Shown: piece after piece, positions 1 through 10,055 of the stretch
Numbering within the stretch: the stretch's first letter is position 1
How the letters are laid out: each line of letters begins with the position of its first letter
Origin: Roseomonas indoligenes
Lineage (GTDB): Bacteria; Pseudomonadota; Alphaproteobacteria; Acetobacterales; Acetobacteraceae
Assembly: GCF_017813365.1 (NCBI RefSeq)
Contig: NZ_JAGIZA010000004.1
Span: 186,001 to 250,000 of the forward strand
DNA length: 64,000 nt
Reading direction: 5' to 3'
Translations under genes and position numbers: made by a program
The notes under the pieces: model-generated
The model's input: the letters and a program-made list of their open reading frames with translations, nothing else
Databases searched by the model: none
What the model was told of the DNA's origin: nothing

Positions 1-114
1 GATGCGCGTGCGGTCAGTGATGGCCCCATCCCGCACCGGCACGTTCAGGTCCGCGCGCAGCAGCACGCGCTTTCCCTGGGCGTCGAGGTCGTCGAGGGTG
101 CGGAAGGCGGCCAT
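1..114 (-). CDS. pgk: Phosphoglycerate kinase, N-terminal part (cut by window edge)
   Basis: The first 38 codons of a minus-strand gene are present, starting at the ATG at 114 and running off the window. The translated start contains [16 protein letters not shown], the signature N-terminal substrate-binding stretch of phosphoglycerate kinase, which converts 1,3-bisphosphoglycerate and ADP to 3-phosphoglycerate and ATP in the cytosol. It lies downstream of tkt and gap on the same strand, the usual alphaproteobacterial order. A strong hairpin separates it from gap. The family assignment is firm even though only the N-terminus is visible. Confidence 0.93.
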   Translation of the reverse strand, partial: MAAFRTLDDLDAQGKRVLLRADLNVPVRDGAITDRTRI

Positions 115-151
115 GGGCGGGGTATCCGGAAAGGCGGGGTCGCGGAACGGG

Positions 152-175
152 AAGGGGGCGCCGAAGCGCCCCCTT
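152..175 (-). terminator. Perfect 10-bp hairpin with UUCG-type loop between gap and pgk
   Basis: AAGGGGGCGC and GCGCCCCCTT form a perfect 10-bp stem. Read on the minus strand the loop is TTCG, the extra-stable tetraloop. No T-run follows on the minus strand, so it may be a partial terminator, an attenuator or an mRNA-stabilising 3' end for gap within the tkt-gap-pgk operon. Confidence 0.6.
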
Positions 176-185
176 GTTGGTCAGG

Positions 186-1232
186 TCAGAGCGTGCCGAG
201 AAGGGCGGCCGTGTCGCTCATCCGGTTGGAGAAGCCCCACTCGTTGTCATACCAGGACATCACGCGGACCAGCCCGCCATCGACCACCTGCGTCTGGGTG
301 GCGTCGAAGGTCGAGGAGTGGCTGTCGTGGTTGAAGTCGATGGAGACCAGCGGCGCCGTGTTGTAGCCGAGGATGCCCTTCAGCTCAGGGGACTCGGAGG
401 CCTCCTTCATCGCCGCGTTAATCGCCTCCTTCGTCAGCCCCTCGGTCTTGGCCGGCACGAAGTCGAGCGAGACGAGGGAGACGTTCGGGGTGGGGATGCG
501 GATGGCCGTGCCATCCAGCTTGCCCTTGAGCTCCGGCAGCACCAGGCCCACGGCCTTGGCCGCGCCCGTGGAGGTAGGGATGGCCGAGACCGCCGCGGCA
601 CGGGCGCGGTGCAGGTCCTTGTGCAGCGTGTCCACCGTGTTCTGGTCACCCGTATAGGCGTGGATGGTGACCATGTAGCCGCGCAGGATGCCAAACTTCT
701 CGTGCAGCACCTTCGCGATCGGCGCGAGGCAGTTGGTGGTGCAGGAGGCGTTGGAGACGATCTTGTGCTCGGGCTTCAGCGTCTTGTGGTTCACGCCGTA
801 CACGATCGTCGCCTGGGCGGAAGCGTCCGCATAGGCTTCGCCCCAGGTCACGGGGGCAGAAACCAGCACCTTGCGCGCGCCGGACTGCAGCAGCAGCGAA
901 GCCTTTGCCGTGTCGGTGAAGATGCCCGTGCACTCGGCGGCCACGTCCACGCCCTGCCAGGGGAGCTTGGTGGGGTCGCGCTCGGCCGTCACCTTGATCG
1001 GCTTGTGGGTCTTGCCGTGGACGGTGATAATCAGGCTGTCGCCCTCGACCTTCACCTCGCCGGGGAAGCGGCCATGGACGGAGTCGTAGCGGAAAAGGTG
1101 CGCGTTCGCCTCGACGGAGCCGAGGTCGTTGATGTGGGTGAACTCCACGTCGTCGCGGCCGCTCTCCATCGCCGCGCGCAGGACCAGGCGGCCGATGCGC
1201 CCGAAGCCGTTGATGCCAACCTTGACCGCCAT
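186..1232 (-). CDS. gap: Type I glyceraldehyde-3-phosphate dehydrogenase
   Basis: This 348-residue protein has a full-length GAPDH layout. The NAD-binding Rossmann start is VKVGINGFGRIGR (residues 3-15), the catalytic cysteine sits in SNASCTTNCLAP, and the C-terminus has the WYDNEWGFSNRM motif. It oxidises and phosphorylates glyceraldehyde 3-phosphate to 1,3-bisphosphoglycerate in the cytosol. The ATG is preceded by a GGAAGAGAAGGAA purine-rich ribosome site. It lies 30 bp downstream of tkt and upstream of pgk, so the three are probably co-transcribed. The length and residues are normal for the family. Confidence 0.97.
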   Translation of the reverse strand: MAVKVGINGFGRIGRLVLRAAMESGRDDVEFTHINDLGSVEANAHLFRYDSVHGRFPGEVKVEGDSLIITVHGKTHKPIKVTAERDPTKLPWQGVDVAAECTGIFTDTAKASLLLQSGARKVLVSAPVTWGEAYADASAQATIVYGVNHKTLKPEHKIVSNASCTTNCLAPIAKVLHEKFGILRGYMVTIHAYTGDQNTVDTLHKDLHRARAAAVSAIPTSTGAAKAVGLVLPELKGKLDGTAIRIPTPNVSLVSLDFVPAKTEGLTKEAINAAMKEASESPELKGILGYNTAPLVSIDFNHDSHSSTFDATQTQVVDGGLVRVMSWYDNEWGFSNRMSDTAALLGTL

Positions 1233-1262
1233 GTTCGTTCCTTCTCTTCCGTCCGTGTCGTT

Positions 1263-3314
1263 CTAGTTCACGCGCCGCTTCACCGCCGCCACCACGGCAT
1301 CCGCGGTGATGCCGAAGTGCTTGTAGAGCTCGTCGGCCGGTGCGCTGGCGCCGAATCCGGTCATGCCGACGAAGATGCCATCGGGGCCCAGCCAGCGCGA
1401 CCACCCGAACTCCAGGGCCGCCTCGATCCCCACGCGCGGCGCGGTGCCGAGGATCGTCTCCTGGTAGGTCGGATCCTGCAGCGCGAAGAGCTCCCAGCAG
1501 GGCATGGAGACGACGGTGGTCGGGATCCCCGCCTCCTCCAGCATCTCCCGCGCGGCGATGGCAAGGGACACCTCGGAACCGGTGGCGATCAGCGTCGCCC
1601 GCCGCTCGCCGGAGGCCTCGGCCAGCACGTAGCCGCCGCGCGCCGTGTGGTTCTCCCCGGCCTCGCTCCGCAGCGTTGGCAGGTTCTGGCGGGACAGCGC
1701 CAGCACGCTCGGGCCGTCCGCGCGCTTGACCGCGAGCTCCCAGGCCTCGGCCGTTTCCACCACGTCTGCGGGGCGGAAGACGTAGAGGTTCGGGATGGCG
1801 CGCAACGCCGCCAGCGTCTCCACGGGCTGGTGGGTCGGCCCGTCCTCGCCCAGCCCGATGCTGTCATGCGTCAGCACGTGGATCACGCGCTGCCGCATCA
1901 GCGCCGCCAGGCGGATGGCCGGGCGCATGTAGTCTGAGAAGACCAGGAAGGTGCCGGAATAGGGGATGATGCCGCCGTGCAGCGCCATGCCGTTCATGGC
2001 CGCTGCCATGCCGTGCTCGCGGATGCCCCAGTGCACGAAGCGCCCACCCCAGTTGGCGGTGTTCAGCGCCGGCACGCCCTTCACGTTCGTGTTGTTGGAG
2101 CCGGTGAGGTCGGCCGATCCGCCGATCATCTCCGGCACCGCCGGCACCAGCGCCTCAAGCGCCTTTTGGGAGGAGATGCGGGTCGCGATCTTCGGCTTTT
2201 CGGCGACCGCCTTCGCCTTCCACTCGGCGATCGGGTCGTCCCAGCGCTCGGGCAGCTTTCCGGACATGGCGCGCTCAAAATCGGCGCGCTGCGGGTGCTT
2301 CGTCAGGCGCTTGAGCCAGGACCGGCGCGTGCCGCCGCCGCGGCTGCCGGCCTTCTCCCACTCCGCCCGGATGTCGTCGGGCACCTCGAAGGGCCCGCCC
2401 TCCCAGCCCAGCGCCGCTTTCGCTGCCGCGGCCTCCTCGGGCCCCAGCGGGGCGCCGTGGCTGCCCGCCGTGCCGGCCTTCTTCGGGGCGGAGAAGCCGA
2501 TGATGGTGCGGCAGGCGATCAAGGTCGGCTTGCTGGACTTCGTCGCCGTGTTCAGCGCCGCCGCGATCGCCTCGTGGTCATGCCCGTCCACGCGGCGCAC
2601 CGCCCAGCCATAGGCGCGGAAGCGGGCCAGCGTGTCCTCGGAGACGGAAATGGCCGTGTCGCCGTCGATGGAGATGTGGTTGTCGTCCCAGAGGACGGTC
2701 AGCTTGCCCAGGCCAAAATGCCCGGCGAGCGAAGCGGCCTCGTGGGAGATGCCCTCCTGCAGGTCACCGTCCGAGCAGATCACCCAGGTGCGGTGATCCA
2801 CGAGGCTCTTCCCGAAGCGCGCGGCAAGGTGCCGCTCCGCCATGGCCATGCCGACCGCGGTGGAGAAGCCTTGCCCAAGCGGACCGGTGGTTGTCTCGAT
2901 CCCCGGGTGCTCGTGCACTTCCGGGTGGCCGGCGGCCGGGGAGTGGAGCTGGCGGAAGCGCCTCAGCTCCTCCACGCCCATCCCGGTATGGCCGGAGAGA
3001 TAGAGCCAGGCATAGAGCAGCATGGAGCCGTGGCCGGCCGAGAGGACGAAGCGGTCCCGGTCAGGCCAGCGCGGATCGGCCGCGTCGTGCTTCAGGAAGC
3101 GGGTGAACAGGACGGTGGCGGCATCGGCCATGCCCATCGGCATGCCGGGATGGCCGGACTTCGCAGCCTCCACCCCATCGATTGCCAGGGCACGGATGGC
3201 GTCGGCCATGCGGCGCACCGGTGTCACCGGGCGGGCAAGGATCGCGTCCTGCGCAAGGAGGGCAGGGCTCCGCTCGGGCGTGGAAGGCTGCCGGTCGGGT
3301 TCCGTGGTGGCCAA
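1263..3314 (-). CDS. tkt: Transketolase, probable TTG start
   Basis: Thiamine-diphosphate enzyme of the pentose phosphate and Calvin pathways that moves two-carbon units between sugar phosphates. The N-terminal motif [16 protein letters not shown], the TPP motif GDGDLQEG-like ([15 protein letters not shown]) and the C-terminal [10 protein letters not shown] loop are all visible. The frame is open far upstream, so the start needs a decision. The TTG at 3314 has GGAGGA eight bases upstream and gives 683 residues, close to the usual 660-690. The first ATG (3209) would give 648 residues and begin inside the conserved [11 protein letters not shown] region. First gene of the tkt-gap-pgk operon. Confidence 0.94.
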   Translation of the reverse strand: MATTEPDRQPSTPERSPALLAQDAILARPVTPVRRMADAIRALAIDGVEAAKSGHPGMPMGMADAATVLFTRFLKHDAADPRWPDRDRFVLSAGHGSMLLYAWLYLSGHTGMGVEELRRFRQLHSPAAGHPEVHEHPGIETTTGPLGQGFSTAVGMAMAERHLAARFGKSLVDHRTWVICSDGDLQEGISHEAASLAGHFGLGKLTVLWDDNHISIDGDTAISVSEDTLARFRAYGWAVRRVDGHDHEAIAAALNTATKSSKPTLIACRTIIGFSAPKKAGTAGSHGAPLGPEEAAAAKAALGWEGGPFEVPDDIRAEWEKAGSRGGGTRRSWLKRLTKHPQRADFERAMSGKLPERWDDPIAEWKAKAVAEKPKIATRISSQKALEALVPAVPEMIGGSADLTGSNNTNVKGVPALNTANWGGRFVHWGIREHGMAAAMNGMALHGGIIPYSGTFLVFSDYMRPAIRLAALMRQRVIHVLTHDSIGLGEDGPTHQPVETLAALRAIPNLYVFRPADVVETAEAWELAVKRADGPSVLALSRQNLPTLRSEAGENHTARGGYVLAEASGERRATLIATGSEVSLAIAAREMLEEAGIPTTVVSMPCWELFALQDPTYQETILGTAPRVGIEAALEFGWSRWLGPDGIFVGMTGFGASAPADELYKHFGITADAVVAAVKRRVN

Positions 3315-3435
3315 GTCGGGGGTCCTCCGGCACGTTGCCGGACGGGCAGGGGCGGCGCCCGCCGGCTCCTCGCCACCCCTCGCGTCCAACCGGGCGTCAT
3401 CCGGCAGCGAACTCGCGTCGGGGGGCGTTGCGGCC

Positions 3436-3464
3436 GCTATAAAGGTGGGCCGGTCCGATGCCAA
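3436..3464 (-). promoter_or_regulatory. Candidate sigma-70 promoter for tkt-gap-pgk
   Basis: On the minus strand TTGGCA (3464-3459) and TATAGC (3441-3436) are separated by exactly 17 bases. Transcription would begin near 3429 and leave a leader of about 115 bases before the TTG start of tkt. The call rests on the pattern match alone. Confidence 0.45.
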
Positions 3465-3651
3465 CCCTGCCTCCGCGTGGGGTGGACAGGGCACGTTTGC
3501 GCGCGGGCGCAGATTTACCATAGGCCCACATGGGTTAATCTGCCATAATGATACGACAGGGTCATGATACCGCTCGCGTCCGCCAGAAGGGTGCCGTTGC
3601 GCGAGAGCAAGATCGGGAATCGAACATCTGATGCCTCCGGAAGAGGCTCCT

Positions 3652-5796
3652 ATGCGCCGGCTGCGGCGCGTGGCGGCGCTGGGCTCCGGCGTGCTCCTGG
3701 CCATAGTTCTGGCGGCCGCCGTCGTCCTGATCTCCCTGCCCGCGAGCCTGGCCGCGGCGGCGCTGGCCGGTCTCGTCCTCCTTCTGGCAGGTGGCATCCT
3801 CGTCCTCCTCCTCGCGACTTGGCCGCGCTTGCGGCGGGCGGCCCTGCTGCGGGAAGCGGTGGACCGCACCGCTGTGCGCTACGCCGTCTTCGCAAGGGAT
3901 CGCACCCTGCTGGACCGCAGCCCGGCCTATGACCTCCCGGGAGTCGATCCCCGCCCCGTGCCGCCGGGGGCGAAGCTGGACGACCTGCTGGCCGCTGCCC
4001 AGGGCCGCGGCCCGGAAGCTTCCCTCTCCGTCGCTCAGCAGATCATCGAGCATGAGGACGATGCTCGCTCGGAGTACGACAGAGCGCTGCCGGATGGCCG
4101 CACCTTGCAGGTGAGCAAGCGGCGCCTCTCCGGCGGGGAGGTGGCGCGCTTCGCGCTCGACGTGACCGGCTCCCGCGCCAGAGACATGCGTGCCCGCGCC
4201 ATCCATGAGAGCGTGCCGGCCGCCATCTGGCACCTGGATCCCGCCGGACGGACGATCGCGGGGAACGGCCGGCTGGCCGACCTGTTCGGCGGCAAGCTTC
4301 CGGCGGGGCTGGTGGACTCCGGTCTTCAGCAACTCGGCCAGCCCGGCGACGGCCCCTTCGGCCTGCCGCCCGGGCGCGAAGTAGAAGGCCAGCTGCCCGC
4401 GCGCGGGCGCGTGCCGGAGCGCCGGGTGATCCTGGTCGCCTCGCCCTGGCTTCCGGGGGAGGCGGGCGGCACGCAGGCCGTGCTGATGCTGCTGGACGTC
4501 ACCCGCCTCCACGCCGCCCAGGCCCAGGCCCTGCATTTTGCCTGGCACGACCCGCTCACAGGGCTGCCGAACCGCTTCCGCTTTCAGCAGGCCCTGGCGG
4601 AACTGGCCGCCATGCCGGACGGCGGTTCCCTCCTGCTCCTGGACCTTGCCGGGTTGCGGGCGGTGAACGACTCCCTCGGCCAGGCGGCCGGCGATGCGGT
4701 GCTGCGGGAGGCGGCACGGCGACTGAGGGAGGGACTGCGCCCCAAGGACGGCGTGTTCCGCCTGGGCGGGGATGAGTTCGCGCTGATCGCGACCGGCATT
4801 CGTACGCCCCAGGCCGCCGGGGCGATCGCCATGCGGGTCCAGCGCGCCCTCGCCGCTCCGTTCGAGTTCAACGGAGGCTCTCTGCCGCTGCGGGCCAGCA
4901 TCGGCCATGCCTGCCTGCCGGAGAACGCGGCGGATGCGGATGGCCTGCACCGGGCGGCCGCCCTGGCCCTCGCCCAGGCCAAGCGGGCCGGGAACGGCGC
5001 CGTCCTGTCCTATGACCCGGCCCTGGGCGAGCGCGTGGCCCGCCGCCTGGCGCTGCGCGAAAAGCTCTCGGCGGCAATCGCCGCCGGCGGCTTCCAACTG
5101 GCCTGGCAGGCCCAGGTCGACGCCCGGACCGGATCGCTGCGCGGGGCGGAGGCGCTGATCCGCTGGTCCCTCGGGTCCGGCGGCCTCGTCTCGCCCGCCG
5201 ACTTCCTGCCCGAGGCTGAGGCGATGGGGCTGATGCCGGAGATCGACACCTGGGTGCTGAACGAGGCGCTGCGCCAGAAGGCGGCCTGGCGCGCCAGCGG
5301 CACGGGGCCGGAGATCGTCGGCGTGAACATCTCTCCTATCACGTTGCGGGATCCGGATTTCCCTGCGCGGGTGCAGGCGGCCCTGGCCCTCTACGGGGTT
5401 CCGCCGGAGGCGCTCGAGGTGGAGATCCCCGAGGATGTCGCGGCCCGCGACCTCGATGCCATCGCGCCCGTGCTGCACGAGTTGATCGCGGACGGCGTGC
5501 GGCTCTCCCTCGATGACTTCGGCGGCGGCCGATCCGCCCTGGCCCACCTGCTGCGCCTGCCGGTGGACCAAGTGAAGCTGGACCGCAGCATCGTCGCCGG
5601 CCTGCCCGGCGGGGCGCGGGAAAGGGCCATCCTGCGCGCCGTCGCCACCCTGGCGCGGGGCATGGAGATCCCGCTGCTCGCCGAGGGTGTGGAGACCGAG
5701 GCACAGCGCGAGGCCCTGTTGGCCGAGGGCTGCACGGTGATGCAGGGCTGGCTCTTCGGCCGGGCCGTCCCGGCGAGCGAGCTGGTCGCCCGCTAG
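3652..5796 (+). CDS. Membrane GGDEF-EAL cyclic-di-GMP protein
   Basis: This 714-residue protein has two N-terminal membrane segments (about residues 8-30 and 35-56), a PAS-like sensory stretch (about 180-290), a GGDEF domain with an intact GGDEF at 372-376, and an EAL domain starting at about 495. The EAL metal and catalytic motifs look intact: EALIRW, VNISP, EIPED, DDFGGG, VKLDRS, AEGVET and QGWLFGR. It could therefore make or degrade c-di-GMP. The ATG at 3652 is preferred over 3631 because GGAAGAGG lies five bases upstream and the hydrophobic segment follows at once. It stands alone, divergent from the tkt operon. Confidence 0.9.
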   Translation: MRRLRRVAALGSGVLLAIVLAAAVVLISLPASLAAAALAGLVLLLAGGILVLLLATWPRLRRAALLREAVDRTAVRYAVFARDRTLLDRSPAYDLPGVDPRPVPPGAKLDDLLAAAQGRGPEASLSVAQQIIEHEDDARSEYDRALPDGRTLQVSKRRLSGGEVARFALDVTGSRARDMRARAIHESVPAAIWHLDPAGRTIAGNGRLADLFGGKLPAGLVDSGLQQLGQPGDGPFGLPPGREVEGQLPARGRVPERRVILVASPWLPGEAGGTQAVLMLLDVTRLHAAQAQALHFAWHDPLTGLPNRFRFQQALAELAAMPDGGSLLLLDLAGLRAVNDSLGQAAGDAVLREAARRLREGLRPKDGVFRLGGDEFALIATGIRTPQAAGAIAMRVQRALAAPFEFNGGSLPLRASIGHACLPENAADADGLHRAAALALAQAKRAGNGAVLSYDPALGERVARRLALREKLSAAIAAGGFQLAWQAQVDARTGSLRGAEALIRWSLGSGGLVSPADFLPEAEAMGLMPEIDTWVLNEALRQKAAWRASGTGPEIVGVNISPITLRDPDFPARVQAALALYGVPPEALEVEIPEDVAARDLDAIAPVLHELIADGVRLSLDDFGGGRSALAHLLRLPVDQVKLDRSIVAGLPGGARERAILRAVATLARGMEIPLLAEGVETEAQREALLAEGCTVMQGWLFGRAVPASELVAR

Positions 5797-5809
5797 CCCC
5801 GGCCTGCCG

Positions 5810-7054
5810 TCATAGTGGCCGGTTCGCCCGGGCCAGCACGGCCTCGAAGAGCACCTGGCAGCCATCGGCCGCCTCCTCCGGCAGGATGCTCTCCGCCTCG
5901 TTGTGGGAAAGCCCGTCCTTGCAGGGGGTGAAGATCATCGCCGTCGGCACGCGGCGGGCGACGTAGATGGCATCGTGCCCCGCGCCGGAGATGATCTCCC
6001 GCGCAGGCAGCCCCAGCCTTGCGGCGGCGTCCCGGACGAGCCCGACGCAGTCCGGGTCGAAGGGCTGGGCGGGGATGCGGAACAATTCGCGCAGCTCCAG
6101 CGAGAGGCCGAGCGCATCGGCGATCGCGCGCGCCCGCTCCGGGAAGCCCTGCGCCAGTGCCTCGATCTCCTCACCCGAGGGATGGCGGAACTCAACGGAG
6201 AACCGCACGTCGCCCGGCACCACGTTGCACGAATTCGGAAAGACCTGCAGCCGGCCCACTGTGCCGCGCCCGTCCTCGCCCCGCTCGCGCATCAGGCTGT
6301 CCACCAGTTCGACGATCCGCGCCGCGCCGAGAAGCGCGTCGCGCCGGGCGGAAGGCGGGGTGGTGCCAGCATGGGAATCCTGGCCGGTGATCACTGCGTC
6401 ATACCAGACCTGGGCCTGCCCGCCGGTGACAATGCCGATGCGCTGCCCCTCGCGCTCGAGGATCGGGCCCTGCTCGATGTGCAGCTCGAAGTAGGAATCC
6501 GCCTCGAAAGGCCGCGCGGGCTCCTCGCCCCTGTAGCCGATGCCCTCCAGCGCCTGGATCACGGAGATCCCTTCCAGGTCCTTCAGCGCATAGGTCTCGT
6601 CGCGGTGATAGACCCCGGACCAGACGCCGCTGCCCATGAGGGAGTGGCCGAACCGGCTGCCTTCCTCGTCCGTCCAGTTGATCAGCTCCAGCGGCGACTC
6701 GGTCTCGATGTTCAGGTCCTGCAGCGTGCGCATTACCTCCAGCCCGGCGATGACGCCGAGCGCGCCATCGAACTTCCCGCCGGTCGGCTGGCTATCCAGA
6801 TGGCTGCCGAGGAGAACGGGCTTGCGGGCCGGGTTTCGGCCGGGGCGCCGGGCAAACATGTTGCCGATCTCGTCCACGCGGACAGTGAGCCCGGCCTCCT
6901 CGCACCATTGCCGGAAGCGGTCGCGGCCGGCGCGGTCCACCTCTGTCAGGGTTAGGCGCTTCACCCCGCCCTTCGGCGTCGCGCCGATCTCCGCCATGGT
7001 CATCAGCGTGTCCCAGAGGCGGCGGCCATCGATGCGCTGGTTGGTGCCGGACAT
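5810..7054 (-). CDS. M20 family Zn amidohydrolase (N-carbamoyl-amino-acid hydrolase/allantoate amidohydrolase type)
   Basis: This 414-residue cytosolic enzyme of the hydantoinase/carbamoylase branch of peptidase family M20 hydrolyses C-N bonds of N-carbamoyl amino acids, ureidopropionate or allantoate. The exact substrate cannot be read from the sequence. Metal-ligand motifs are GSHLDSQPTGGKFDG (residues about 90-105), WTDEEGSRF, and LSHNEAES near the C-terminus. HIEQGP and the dimer-face DSHAGTTP segment are typical of the group. GGGAG lies eight bases before the ATG. A paralogue with the same RLWD.LM.MA.IGATPKGG opening lies at 25433-26674. Confidence 0.88.
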   Translation of the reverse strand: MSGTNQRIDGRRLWDTLMTMAEIGATPKGGVKRLTLTEVDRAGRDRFRQWCEEAGLTVRVDEIGNMFARRPGRNPARKPVLLGSHLDSQPTGGKFDGALGVIAGLEVMRTLQDLNIETESPLELINWTDEEGSRFGHSLMGSGVWSGVYHRDETYALKDLEGISVIQALEGIGYRGEEPARPFEADSYFELHIEQGPILEREGQRIGIVTGGQAQVWYDAVITGQDSHAGTTPPSARRDALLGAARIVELVDSLMRERGEDGRGTVGRLQVFPNSCNVVPGDVRFSVEFRHPSGEEIEALAQGFPERARAIADALGLSLELRELFRIPAQPFDPDCVGLVRDAAARLGLPAREIISGAGHDAIYVARRVPTAMIFTPCKDGLSHNEAESILPEEAADGCQVLFEAVLARANRPL

Positions 7055-7116
7055 GCCCGCTCTCCCTGCAACTGTCGCGGGATGAATGCGGCGGGCGGGG
7101 AGGGGCGGGCAAGGGG

Positions 7117-7692
7117 TCAGCCCGCCAATTCCTCCCGCACCGCCTTCAGGATCTCATCGGAGATACCGTCGCCGCCGGCAGCCCGGGCGATGACGACGGC
7201 GCCGACCATGGCCGAGAGAGCGAGCAGCGCGCGCTGCCTCCGCCGGCGTCGCAGGGCGGCGGGGAGCAGCCGCTCCATCGCCCCCGCAAGCCCACAGATC
7301 CCGGCGACATAGGCGCGGCGCACCCCGCCGTTCGGCGCGTCGCGCGCCGCCTCCGCCGCGAAGCTCGGGGCAGCGCAGCCGCGGCCCGGCGTGTCCCGGT
7401 GCTCAGGGCCCAGATAGAAGCGCAGCAACGCCTCCAACCCGTCACCGGCCGGATCATCGGCGAGCGCCGTCCAGCGCGCCTCACCCCGTCCGAAGGCGCG
7501 GGCACAAGCCTCGGCCGCCAGTGCCTCCTTCGACTCGAAGTGCCCGTAGAAGCCGCCATGCGTCAGTCCTGCGGCCGCCATCACCTCGGCCACGCTCACC
7601 GCCTCCACCCCGCGCTCCCGGAACAGGCGCGCGGCGATGTCGAGCACCGCCTCCCGCTTCTCCGCGACCGCCGCCCGCGACGAACGTGCCAT
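7117..7692 (-). CDS. TetR/AcrR family repressor
   Basis: This 191-residue regulator has the N-terminal TetR helix-turn-helix (about residues 10-56: VLDIAARLFRERGVEAVSV, then AAAGLTHGGFYGHFESKEAL). The GFYGHF recognition helix and the cysteine-bearing GRGCAAPSFAAEA segment resemble the NemR/YxaF branch that often responds to electrophiles; that resemblance is an inference. The ATG at 7692 follows GGAGG and gives a normal length. It is divergent from the MFS gene at 7822. The shared intergenic region holds two inverted repeats, so it most likely represses itself and the transporter. Confidence 0.9.
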   Translation of the reverse strand: MARSSRAAVAEKREAVLDIAARLFRERGVEAVSVAEVMAAAGLTHGGFYGHFESKEALAAEACARAFGRGEARWTALADDPAGDGLEALLRFYLGPEHRDTPGRGCAAPSFAAEAARDAPNGGVRRAYVAGICGLAGAMERLLPAALRRRRRQRALLALSAMVGAVVIARAAGGDGISDEILKAVREELAG

Positions 7693-7732
7693 GGCCTCGC
7701 CTCCTTCCCACAGAAACCAGCGCATTGACTTT

Positions 7733-7772
7733 ATCATGACGAGTGTCATGGATATACATGATCTCTATCATG
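7733..7772. promoter_or_regulatory. Two palindromic operator candidates between tetR and MFS genes
   Basis: Two inverted repeats with four-base spacers lie 8 bp apart: ATGAC-gagt-GTCAT (7736-7749, extendable to ATCATGAC/GTCATGGAT) and CATGAT-ctct-ATCATG (7757-7772, perfect). Both use the same ATCATG/CATGAT half-site. A TTGACT -35-like hexamer sits just before them at 7725-7730 on the plus strand, so a bound repressor would cover the MFS promoter. Confidence 0.65.
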
Positions 7773-7821
7773 GATTGAGCGCCATGTCCCGTCCGAATGC
7801 CCTTTCCGGAAAGGCTGCGTG

Positions 7822-9111
7822 ATGCTTGCCGCAGCCCTCAACGCGCGCCTTGCCCGGCGCGGGATCCACTACGGCTGGGTCATGGTCGCCCTGACCTTCC
7901 TCGTCTCGCTCTCATCGGCGGGGTCGATGGGCATCCTCGGTGCCCTTCTTCTTCCACTTCAGCGGGAGACGGGCTGGGACACCGCCTCCATCTCCGGCGC
8001 GCTGGCGCTGCGCATCCTGCTCTTTGGCCTGATGGGTCCCTTCGCCGCGGCGATCATCCAGCGCTACGGCCTGCGCCGCACGATCGCGACCGCGCTCACG
8101 CTCGTCGTTGCGGGCTGCGTGCTCTCCATGGGGATGACCTCGCTCTGGCAGCTCTGGCTCTACTGGGGCGTGCTCACCGGCATCGGCACGGGGATGACGG
8201 CCATGGTGCTCGGCGCCACCGTCGCAAACCGCTGGTTCGTGCAGCGGCGCGGACTGGTCTTGGGGATGCTGACGGCGGCGAACGCGACGGGGCAGCTCGC
8301 CTTCCTGCCGCTCGCCGCCTGGCTGGCGCAGGAGGAGGGGTGGCGCTTCGCCATGATCCCCGCCCTTGGGGTCGGCGTTCTCTCCGTAGTGCTGATGCTG
8401 CTCCTCGGTCGCGACCGGCCGGAGGAATTGGGGCTGCGGGCCCTGGGCGAGGCGCCGGGCGCGCCCACGGCCCGACCGCCCGCACCGGGCGCGAACCCTG
8501 TCCGCACCGCCTTCGCCGCGCTCGCGGAGGCTTCGGGCAGCCGCGTCTTCTGGATCCTTTTCGCAAGCTTCGCGATCTGCGGGCTCTCCACCAACGGGCT
8601 GATCCAGACACATTTCATCCCGCTCTGCGCCGATTTCGGCATGCAGGAGGTGCAGGCGGCCTCGGTCCTCGCGATGATGGGCGCCTTCGACTTCTTCGGC
8701 ACCATCGCCTCGGGCTGGCTCTCGGACCGCTACGACAACCGCCGCCTGCTCTTCTGGTACTACGGGCTGCGCGGCCTCTCGCTGCTCTTCCTGCCGATGA
8801 GCACCTTCAGCCTCTACGGCCTCTCGGTCTTCGCGGTCTTCTACGGGCTGGACTGGATCGCGACGGTGCCGCCCACGGTGAAGCTCGCCGGCCAGGCCTT
8901 CGGGCGGGAGAAGGCGCCGCTCGTCTTCGGCTGGATCTTCACGGCCCACCAGCTCGGCGCCGCGCTGGCCGCCTTCGGGGGCGGGATCAGCCGGGACGCG
9001 CTGTCCAGCTACCTGCCGGCCTTCTACGTCGCCGGGGTGGCCTGCCTCTTCGCCGCGCTCCTGGTCCTGGGCGCTCGGCCCAGGCCGCAGCCACGGCCGG
9101 TGGCGGCCTGA
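7822..9111 (+). CDS. Major facilitator superfamily transporter
   Basis: This inner-membrane transporter of 429 residues has about 12 hydrophobic segments. Its opening HYGWVMVALTFLVSLSSAGSM and the SDRYDNRR loop after segment 8 fit the monocarboxylate/oxalate-formate-like MFS branch. The ATG at 7822 is seven bases after AAGG; an in-frame GTG lies one codon upstream. It is divergent from tetR and probably under its control. The substrate is not predictable. The class II aldolase that follows on the same strand could belong to the same uptake-and-use pathway. Confidence 0.85.
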   Translation: MLAAALNARLARRGIHYGWVMVALTFLVSLSSAGSMGILGALLLPLQRETGWDTASISGALALRILLFGLMGPFAAAIIQRYGLRRTIATALTLVVAGCVLSMGMTSLWQLWLYWGVLTGIGTGMTAMVLGATVANRWFVQRRGLVLGMLTAANATGQLAFLPLAAWLAQEEGWRFAMIPALGVGVLSVVLMLLLGRDRPEELGLRALGEAPGAPTARPPAPGANPVRTAFAALAEASGSRVFWILFASFAICGLSTNGLIQTHFIPLCADFGMQEVQAASVLAMMGAFDFFGTIASGWLSDRYDNRRLLFWYYGLRGLSLLFLPMSTFSLYGLSVFAVFYGLDWIATVPPTVKLAGQAFGREKAPLVFGWIFTAHQLGAALAAFGGGISRDALSSYLPAFYVAGVACLFAALLVLGARPRPQPRPVAA

Positions 9112-9250
9112 CCGACCCTGCCGGCACCACTGTCGCCCGGCCCGGCCACCCGCTCGGATCGCGGCGACGGGACCGGAACGATGTGCGCTGCGCCTTGCTC
9201 TCCGGCGCCGACGGCGCGACCCTGCGCGCCCTACGGCCAGAGACACGATC

Positions 9251-10033
9251 ATGGCGCACGCGCTGCCCTCCGCCCCGCCGATGCTCCGCAACAGCGCGCT
9301 GGACGCGCCGGAGATCCGGCAGGCGCGGATCGACCTCGCCGCCTGCTTCCGCATGGCGGCGCGGCTGGGGCTGCAGGAGGGGATCTGCAACCACCTCTCC
9401 GCCCTCGTCCCTGGCCGGCCGGACCTGATGCTCGTGAACCCCTATGGCTGGGCCTTCGGGGAGATCACCGCGTCCCGCCTCCTGATCTGCGATTTCGAGG
9501 GGCGGGTGCTGGCCGGGGAGGGGGTGCCGGAGGCGACCGCCTTCTACATCCACGCCCGCCTGCATATGCGCCACCCGCGCGCCGCGGCCGCCTTCCACAC
9601 GCATATGCCGAACGCCACGGCGCTCTCCATGCTGGAAGGCCCGCCGCTGGTCTGGGCCGGGCAGACCGCGCTGAAGTTCTACGGGCGCACCGCGGTGGAC
9701 GAGGAATACAACGGCCTCGCCCTCGATGAGGCGGAAGGCGACCGCATCGCCGCCGTTATGGGAGAGGCCGACATCGCCTTCCTGAAGAACCACGGCGTAG
9801 TGGTGGTCGGCCCCTCCATCGCTGAGGCTTGGGACGACCTCTACTACCTGGAGCGCGCGGCGGAAGTTCAGCGCCTCGCCTTCTCCACGGGGCGGCCCCT
9901 CAAGCCCGTGCCGACGGACGTGGCGGAGCGCACCTACCTCCAGATGCGGGAGGGTGATCGCGAGAGCGCCCGCCTTCACCTGGAGAGCGTGAAGCGCATC
10001 CTCTCCCGTGAGGAGCCTGCCTATCTCGACTAG
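9251..10033 (+). CDS. Class II aldolase/adducin family protein
   Basis: This 260-residue cytosolic metal enzyme belongs to the fuculose-aldolase/adducin fold. Visible motifs are CNHLSALVPG (phosphate/substrate loop), the Zn ligands in AFHTHMPNATALS, and KNHGVVVVG. Members cleave phosphorylated sugars or act as decarboxylases; those lacking a clear phosphate pocket remain unassigned, as here. It lies 139 bp after the MFS gene and just before an EamA exporter, so it may be part of a small catabolic unit. Confidence 0.85.
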   Translation: MAHALPSAPPMLRNSALDAPEIRQARIDLAACFRMAARLGLQEGICNHLSALVPGRPDLMLVNPYGWAFGEITASRLLICDFEGRVLAGEGVPEATAFYIHARLHMRHPRAAAAFHTHMPNATALSMLEGPPLVWAGQTALKFYGRTAVDEEYNGLALDEAEGDRIAAVMGEADIAFLKNHGVVVVGPSIAEAWDDLYYLERAAEVQRLAFSTGRPLKPVPTDVAERTYLQMREGDRESARLHLESVKRILSREEPAYLD

Positions 10034-10055
10034 CGCCGCGACGCCGGTTGACGCC

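Noticed and set aside
174-1937. A 587-codon plus-strand frame at the left end
   Set aside because: It is antisense to gap and tkt, both of which are complete and well conserved.
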